From positions 22,394,184 through 22,458,183 of the forward strand of contig CAIIXF020000012.1 of assembly GCA_903813345.2 (NCBI GenBank): a DNA stretch of 64,000 nucleotides, written 5' to 3'. Below are positions 57,801 through 64,000 of this stretch, piece by piece. The position numbers and the translations under genes were made by a program. The notes beneath the pieces were generated by a model. That model did no database searches. It was not told the origin of the DNA and saw only the letters and a program-made list of their open reading frames with translations. The first letter of the stretch is position 1, and each line of letters starts with the position of its first letter. Source of the DNA: Owenia fusiformis (taxonomy: Eukaryota > Annelida > Polychaeta > Sabellida > Oweniidae).

Positions 57801-60555
57801 TATTCACAATTGTTTGAAGGCCTGAATTCAGAAAGTTTTGTTTTAGCCATTGCCGTTCACAGTAATTATGTAAAGGGCACAAAAGTGCACCAACATGCGA
57901 TCTACGATTATGGACATCAGTGAGCATATGTAAATATCTGCCCACTTAGCCAGGATGTATAAGGGTTATGTACTGGGAGGTTTTGGATACAGCGTATATC
58001 CCTTGGGAAATATGTGTATCTCATTCAAAAATCCCAATCTTAGTCTAAAAATAAAAGTTTTTAAGTTTGTGAGATTTTCACACTCATATACTGCTGGAGT
58101 AGATCAATGAATTGATGTTCAAGATAAACACCATAAGTTTGATAATCTTTATTTCGTAAACTAAGTCAAACGTAAATTGAGTTCGCTTTTAAGGAGTGGG
58201 ACCAGGATGGATACAGCATGTATCCGTCACGGTCCTTGGCGATAGCTCCCTAGATTGACACTATATTCCCGCTCGTTATTTACTTAGAACCTCATTAGGT
58301 ATGGGATACAAAGCTATATCCTGCTTGCTGATGAAAATACAGCCATTTACAATCCTGCTTTGTGTACAACAAACACGTTCAAGTATGGGATAAATAAGGG
58401 TTATATACTGGGAGATTTTGCATATGGGGTATATGTGGATATGGATATATGTATACCTAATATATGCATACCTGAGGGACCGTCGGGACCGAAGGTAGAT
58501 GTGCATATCTCACGGGGGATAAACCCCATATCCAAACCGACTGTACATAACTGCTTTATCCTAAACCCAGTGGAGTTTTCTATTTTTCATAATTTTTTTT
58601 CAACATTTTTTCAAATTTTTATAATTGTTTTCAAAATCTTTTTTCAAAATTTTTCAAAGCGGAAGATATGCCTTGGAGCGGGAGATGAGGTGAGAGATAT
58701 GGAAACCTCAAAATCAGGATATGGGATATATCTTACCAACTTCATCTCTCTGAAACTCCACTTGGCATCAAAATGGATGATACAATATCTTTCGGAGAGA
58801 TTGAAGCAAATTACAAAATTATACCAGACAAAATACAATAAAGGTTCACAAAATCCAGGGACGGAAGTATATGGGATGTACCGGTATATGGCTTACTCTA
58901 TCGAGTCAGCTCTGGGATGTTAGATTGAAAATCGTTGAAGAGAAAAAAATCGAGCCCATTTTGACTTACGCTGTGCTGAGTGGCGTTTATAATACACTAT
59001 ATATTTGAATCAAATACATAATTTATTTGTTGTTACCTTATTTTGATCCTTCAATAGTCTGTTGTTGTAGTAAATCAATGTTCTATTAGACAACAAAACT
59101 TTTGAATTTAGATTGCATCCATTTTAGGTCTTGCGAGATCTCTTGACTTTCGAAAGTAAAGATTTGCTACAAAATAGCTCACGCTAGCTTAATATGAATA
59201 GTGATTTTTTAGCGGCAATGCCATGCGCATGTAAAGTACAATGCGCATATGCACGCATGCGCAAAAGTTAAAAAATGGTGCGCACCTGGTCTGGAATTTC
59301 TCCACTTTCATTTCAAATTACACAATAAGTAGGCCTTATTGTCACCACGCGTCATGAAAAGGGCAAGTTACATTCAATTATCTTCTTAAATACTGTTAAC
59401 TTATTCCAGCGCGCCTGCTGGAAGTTGGAGAAAACCACTTCACAAGACGGTATATTTCAACATTCCCTCAGCTGGCTTTTGAGCCAGCTGTGTTCAGTAA
59501 TATATGGCAAAAACCTCAATATCATTTTTATCAATTGAACACGCTATATACATGTATAATGGCATAAAGAGGGTTATGTTATGGATATAGAATATAACAT
59601 GTAGGAAACAAATATCTTGCCAAGGTCCTGGAGGGTTTGAGGTGATATTGTATTTCATGAGAGATATATCCCATATACAAAACTGAACATAAATAGCTAA
59701 TAAATTCTATGACTAGAATGCAAGAAAATTGAACAAGGCTCAATTGTGCAAATTATGACAGTAAACCCATCCTGGATGACTGATTTATTAAGATTTGTTT
59801 GGGTTACCTTTTTTGGCTCACCCTGTAATCCTGTATATAGGAATCATTAACTGTCAAATCAGAAGTTCAGTAAAATTCATGGTAAATCATATCGACAATA
59901 ATTGTTTGCTTATGACATCTACCTTTTCTTTTTTGCTCCCTTACCTCAATTTCTGGTTACTTGGTTGTATATAATTATGTTAATCAATTTTTCTTTCAGC
60001 CACTGGAAGATAATAAAAGTTTAGGAGACGTGGGGTTCACAAGTTCTACAGCAAGGGCCCAGGCTCCAGCCACAATCGGCTTAGCTTATAGGCAAGATGG
60101 TAAGTCCATAATTTGTATTTCTCTTGCAACTTGGCCAATTTTTTGTTAATAATTTTTGTGCTTAATGGTTTTTGCAGGATTAAATTTCTACATTTTTAAA
60201 GATTGACTTGTTGCAAGTCACCAAAGAACAGATATTTCATTTTTCAGAAAATAGAATTTGCATTGTAAGGGAAACCATAATGACATGTATTTTGTATTTC
60301 TATTCCATCTAATTCCTTTGATGAACAATGTCAGTTCCAATGGGGTGTTTTGCCTGATAGTATCATGCATTCTTCAAGATCATGTGCTTAGTGTGCTTGG
60401 TCTTGAATGCACATTGATGTCTAAAAATATTATGTTTTGTAGATGGTGAATTTGAGGCTTTAGAAGTCACAGCTCTCTCGAGTCCACCTGAACTCCCTGA
60501 TGTTATGAAGCCCCAAGACTCTGCCACACACCAACAGGAACAAGCAGCCTCATAA
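54856..60555 (+). CDS. ELOB: Elongin B, 4 exons, 119 aa
   Basis: Elongin B is the ubiquitin-like partner of elongin C. The pair links VHL/SOCS-box substrate receptors to cullin-2/5 E3 ligases and also joins elongin A in a transcription elongation factor. Four exons sum to 360 bp including the stop. The ubiquitin-like fold covers residues 1 to about 80 (start [24 protein letters not shown] at the exon 2 end; [18 protein letters not shown]), and the conserved tail holds [15 protein letters not shown]. Human ELOB has 118 residues and the same order. Exon 1 contributes only the start codon. Every splice site is canonical and phases agree (0, 0, 1). The variable part is EALEVTALS and the C-terminus [10 protein letters not shown]. 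No frameshift; expected to be functional and broadly expressed. Confidence 0.97.
55271..55873. mobile_element. hAT-like element remnant (elongin B intron 1)
   Basis: The left end GTGGTGTAACGAGTGACTCG and the inverted right end TAGTGGTGGGACTCGCCACC resemble the AGTGGTGGGACTCGAT ends of hAT elements. Both subterminal parts carry TCGA-rich, ATCGATT-like text. No transposase; the target duplication was not resolved. Confidence 0.5.
56290..56705. mobile_element. Second copy of the 17338-17986 element family (elongin B intron 1)
   Basis: Shared blocks in order: CTGAAAGCAATGGAT, TTTTCCCTATGGGAAAAT, GGTTAACTGTGTGTCAAAAC, ACATGTGGGTGGGTTGTTTG, TTATTTTATCATCTCTA and GTGCTTTTCCTGGAGG. The outer inverted ends (CGCAACAGATTTC) are missing, so this copy is truncated. 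Confidence 0.7.
57322..57465 (+). CDS. ELOB: Elongin B exon 2 (ubiquitin-like N-terminal half)
   Basis: 48 codons, phase 0, from [14 protein letters not shown] to KLFKDDQ. The acceptor is TATTGCAG and the donor is GTAATC. The frame stays open beyond the donor but loses all similarity. Confidence 0.97.
57466..59999 (+). other. Elongin B intron 2: repeats, no supported gene
   Basis: Two segments (about 57955-58050 and 58385-58560) share AAGGGTTAT(G/A)TACTGGGAG(G/A)TTTTG and many TATATC/GGATAT words, so they are copies of one repeat. An open frame of 187 codons (58360-58923) overlaps the second copy and shows no domain. CCTTTTTTGGCTCACCCTGTA at about 59806-59826 looks like one decayed end of the 39026-type transposon. 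Confidence 0.45.
60000..60099 (+). CDS. ELOB: Elongin B exon 3 (ubiquitin-like C-terminal half)
   Basis: 100 bp coding [18 protein letters not shown], then [15 protein letters not shown]. The acceptor is TTTCTTTCAG and the donor is GTAAGT. Ends in phase 1. Confidence 0.97.
60443..60555 (+). CDS. ELOB: Elongin B exon 4 (C-terminal tail and stop)
   Basis: 113 bp. G+AT restores Asp, then [20 protein letters not shown] and the conserved MKPQDS, ending TAA at 60553-60555. Confidence 0.97.
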
Positions 60556-61160
60556 GCACCAGGACTTTTTGAATTGGGACTTTAAGTCCTTGTTTCACAT
60601 ACCTTCAACTAAAAGACATTAAAGACTACAAAATGTTTGAAAAGCAAAGGAGATTCTGTTAATGCCATTTTCTTTGTAATTTGAACAAGTTTAATCCATT
60701 TTTTTGGACTGTTACATTCAAAATTGTAGAGTTTAAAGTTATATAGATTGAAAAGCTAAGATTGAAGGTGTTATCTTACATTTCGACTGTGAACCTCTAT
60801 CCCAAACATATTCAAATCTTTGAAACTAATTGCATCTTCAATGTTTTTTGATTTTCAGTGTTACTTAGAAATTAGCTCTAGGTTAATTGAATTTGGACCG
60901 TGTACCTTTTAAGTACAATATTTGAACTGTACGCCACCATATTTGGTCAGAGTATTATATTATGTGAAACATTATTGAAGTCTTTCTTTGGGTATTTATT
61001 TTTGATAGCCCCATTCTCAGATGTAATTCAAGTCTGGTTAATATCAAACATGTCAAATGTATTTCTTGGATGGGATACTACTATATTTGCTTTGTAAGAT
61101 AAAAAGCTGAGATAATCGGGATGTTTTCCATGAATAAAGAAAAATATATACAAATCTAGT
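60556..61160 (+). other. ELOB: Elongin B 3' UTR with polyadenylation signal
   Basis: AT-rich sequence after the stop. AATAAA at 61133-61138 is followed within 30 bases by a T-rich GTGTTTTAATT stretch, giving a plausible 3' UTR of about 600 bases. Confidence 0.65.
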
Positions 61161-62841
61161 GTTTTAATTACCATTCATAATTCATGCACAATTTTTGCCT
61201 CTTATATGTTTGAAGTTTGCTTACATGTAGATATGTTATTCAGAATCGTACAAAGAACCAACTAGTTTTTGCTCTATTGTTAACATCTTTAAAGGAGATT
61301 AATGGTCTGACCTACTTCCTGTCAACATATGTACATAAAATACCTGAGCTAATATAAGCAAAATTAGTGTAATTTTCGCTCTCTTATTATAGCAGGTATA
61401 CATTTCCTCCTAATTTATATATATTTTGTACACAATGTAAGCTCAGTGACAATTTTAGAACTCAGATTATCATTATTGTTTTCATTTATACAATTTCAAA
61501 ATTTCAAATGAACCTCAAAATAGCTTACATACAAGAAACTCATTTAATTGAAAGCTTGAAAGCAATTGGTGCATTAAATAAGCAATGACAGTTTCAAATT
61601 TTACAGTGTGATCCTCTTTTATGTGCATCAGAACCTCATGTTTATTGAAAGATAAAAACTTTAAAATGACATTTGATGTAATATGTCACTTAAATGTTAA
61701 TTATTGTTTCATTATATTATTACACATATATAGGAATAAACAATAAGTTTAATAAATTCTCGTTGATTAAATTTTATTTAAAATAAAACAATCAAACTTG
61801 GGAAACATGCGCTTTGTATATCATATACTACCATTCCTATGATGAATGTTTGAAACCAAGGGAGCAGATGGGTAACTAACCTACTTTGTATGTCATTCAT
61901 TACAAGTTTCACCTACCCACTTATATATCTACCAGATTTTCTCATAATCAGGTTCATTCTTTGTAATGATACATGGACGATTTCTGGGTTATACTTTCAA
62001 AATAATGTCCATTGGGTCTCATTTTGAATAAAGTAATGATTCAATGTCTCAAAATGCAAAGAGGGTTGGCTCCAAGACCTCTAACTTGATATTAGAACTT
62101 GACCTTGATCGAAGACAACATTAAAAATGATTACAACTGACTATAAATTCATAATCAGCGATTACTTGTGTGTTTTGAATTTTAAGTTTGGAAAGTGATA
62201 AAAATGGTGGCTGTTAGATTTCGAATTTTATAACCACATGATTCACTGACTGTGACATGACTCCATATATGGCAGAATATCCAGATGGAACCCTGGGAGC
62301 CAATCCTCCTTGCTCAAAATCTGTATGATTTTCTTTCATCACTAGCAGCAGTTAAACTGTATTTTCAATGCCTTTATTGCAAAACAAAAAATATGCCCAA
62401 ATACTTTCATATAAGAGCCCATGGCCTTATTTTGAGAAAATCATGTTACAAAGACGAATGTTGAAGACAGACATGAAACATAATTATTCCTGTCAAAGTT
62501 TTATTTCAATGAAATGCTACAATCCTATAATTTGCATGATCTATTTCTTGTTCACTAAGTTTCTAGTACCCCTCCTATTTATATTATTACTCAGATTTTG
62601 TTTTGACAGAAGTTTATGAAACTTTGAAGGGGACACTAAAAACAATTTACATAAGAATTTACATTTTCTGGGACATGATATACAAACATGCAAATATGAC
62701 AAGCAAGCTAAATAAATGGTCCCAATCTACATCATATATGTGAAGCAAACTATTATAATGTTACACAGCGTGGTTAAATTGCTTAGTTTCAAATCATATC
62801 GACAAATAGTTCCTTAATAAAAGAATTTTGTTCATGTGTAG
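61161..62841. other. Intergenic, nothing recognised
   Basis: AT-rich sequence downstream of elongin B with short ORFs only. No repeat ends or coding similarity seen. Confidence 0.4.
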
Positions 62842-63039
62842 TAGGGCTGGCACAGAACAGAATTATAGTCCGAACATTCCAATTTTACCTTTGAAAAGTA
62901 ATAATTGTTTTCTACAAAGACAGTCACAGCGAACTGGAATAAACCAAATCAATAAATATATAGGCCCAAAGTTTTGAAACTTTTGAATTGCAAAGGTAAG
63001 TTTCGAAATTTGTTCCAATTCCATTCCATGCCAGCCCTA
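62842..63039. mobile_element. hAT-like miniature element, 198 bp
   Basis: Ends TAGGGCTGGCACAGAACAGA and the inverted TAGGGCTGGCATGGAATGGA, with ACCTTTG also mirrored inside. The AGGGCTGGCA end is common in hAT elements. No 8-bp target duplication could be read. Confidence 0.5.
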
Positions 63040-63511
63040 CTTTGGAACAAAGCTACAACCTTCATGAGAAATCTAAAACTAAGCACTGAAAACAAAGCAT
63101 TTTACTGGAAAATTGAATGAATGTTTAGTTCCCAGTAAAACTGCGAGTGGAAGTGGAACATGGGAGCACTGACTACAGTTTTAGTCAGTGAACAGTTTCA
63201 AATTCAGTGAGCGACTGTTATGTTTCACTGAGTGGCATATACTTTTAGTTAACTCATATCAGTCTCATTGAGTTTAAACTGAACAAAATAGTTCAGACTG
63301 CAAAGAGTTAACTAAAATTCGGTTCAATTGTTAAATTCTTCATTTCATTGTTGTTCTTTATGTGAACAAGCACATGGATGGCTGGCTGCAGTCAACAACA
63401 ATTACTTGCACATTATTTTAAAAACAAACCATGTTTATGTAAATGATCACAATTATACTGCATTGTTAAAGTTCACAACACACAACCATAAACCTCTACA
63501 TACATTATATT

Positions 63512-63632
63512 AAGGCATTAATATGCAAAATCTCACCACCTATCATTTGTTACAGATGCCAACTGCCGAACACAAAACACCATCCACAAAAAGTTGGAGA
63601 ACAATATGTTACCATTTCTGGTGATGACATAA
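63512..63632 (+). mobile_element. Family A hairpin-ended element, compact copy
   Basis: Begins AAGGCATTAATATGCAAAAT, with CTCACCACC as the 5' motif, then CATTTGTTACAGATGCCAAC and the decayed terminal hairpin GTTACCATTTCTGGTGATGAC. Same layout as 24436-24556. Confidence 0.68.
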
Positions 63633-64000
63633 TAAAAATAAAGGCAAACTTATTTATGCAATAATAGGAAAAATGAAATAAACTCCCTATGAAAATTGAC
63701 ACAAAATTTAAAGCAGATCTAGAATTTCAGAATTATTGGAATCCAATAAAAATTATGCTTAATGTATAACATTATACTTTTGATCAAATGGCTATCAAGT
63801 ATAAATAAATAAGTTCTACAACTACATAATATTTCAGCTTGGGTACTTGGTTTAACAAATTACATAACAATCAATATTTACTTTTCTAATATACAAAATA
63901 AGGAATCATGATTACAAAAATCACAATTATGTATATGAATGAATGACATACATTACAGTGGCATAAGGATAACCGTTTCCATTTACAAACATCCATAATG
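63633..64000. other. Right edge of window, nothing recognised
   Basis: AT-rich sequence without ORFs or repeat signatures. Confidence 0.4.

Noticed and set aside
58360-58923. 187-codon ORF in elongin B intron 2
   Set aside because: It overlaps a repeated GGATAT/TATATC-rich segment, has a Phe-rich low-complexity middle, no recognisable domain and no splice or expression support.

Overview
This is a metazoan nuclear window. It is AT-rich, has spliced genes with GT-AG introns and phase-consistent exons, and is dense in transposons and satellites. It looks like a marine invertebrate (mollusc, hemichordate, echinoderm or similar); the sequence alone does not fix the phylum. There is nothing prokaryotic, no CRISPR array and no operon.

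Two host genes can be rebuilt exon by exon. On the minus strand, positions 54336 down to 9408, lies a 15-exon gene for a TRPV-type (TRPV5/6-like) cation channel of 775 residues: ankyrin repeats, S1-S6 with pore loop, and a basic then acidic C-tail. All 15 exons join in frame with consensus splice sites. On the plus strand, 54856-60555, lies a 4-exon gene for elongin B (119 residues). The two genes are head to head with 519 bp between start codons, so they probably share a bidirectional promoter; a palindromic E-box and a CCAAT box lie within 60 bp of the elongin B start codon.

Most of the rest is mobile or repetitive DNA, much of it inside the channel introns. The left flank (1-9.4 kb) holds a 5'-truncated LINE, mariner-like relics, an isolated transposase N-terminus and foldback elements. 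The last channel intron (9781-22062) holds a mini-element broken by a CACTA-like element (10341-15521), abutted by a 6.1-kb inverted-repeat element (15527-21651) that itself carries nested insertions. Other introns carry a 4.1-kb array of a 48-bp repeat, a 1.8-kb array of a 61-bp repeat, 30-bp hairpin repeats next to a 0.7-kb palindrome, and two families of tandem-core elements that share one architecture but have different, matched terminal hairpins.

The observations I rate most highly are: the two hairpin-ended tandem-core families, each with a 5' motif matching its own 3' hairpin; a possible intronic polyadenylation isoform of the channel; a channel selectivity filter lacking the Asp expected for a calcium-selective TRPV5/6; two different elements inserted at the same site of adjacent repeat units; and a foldback element whose terminal satellite unit is itself a hairpin. 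I found no clear evidence of a wholly new multi-gene system.
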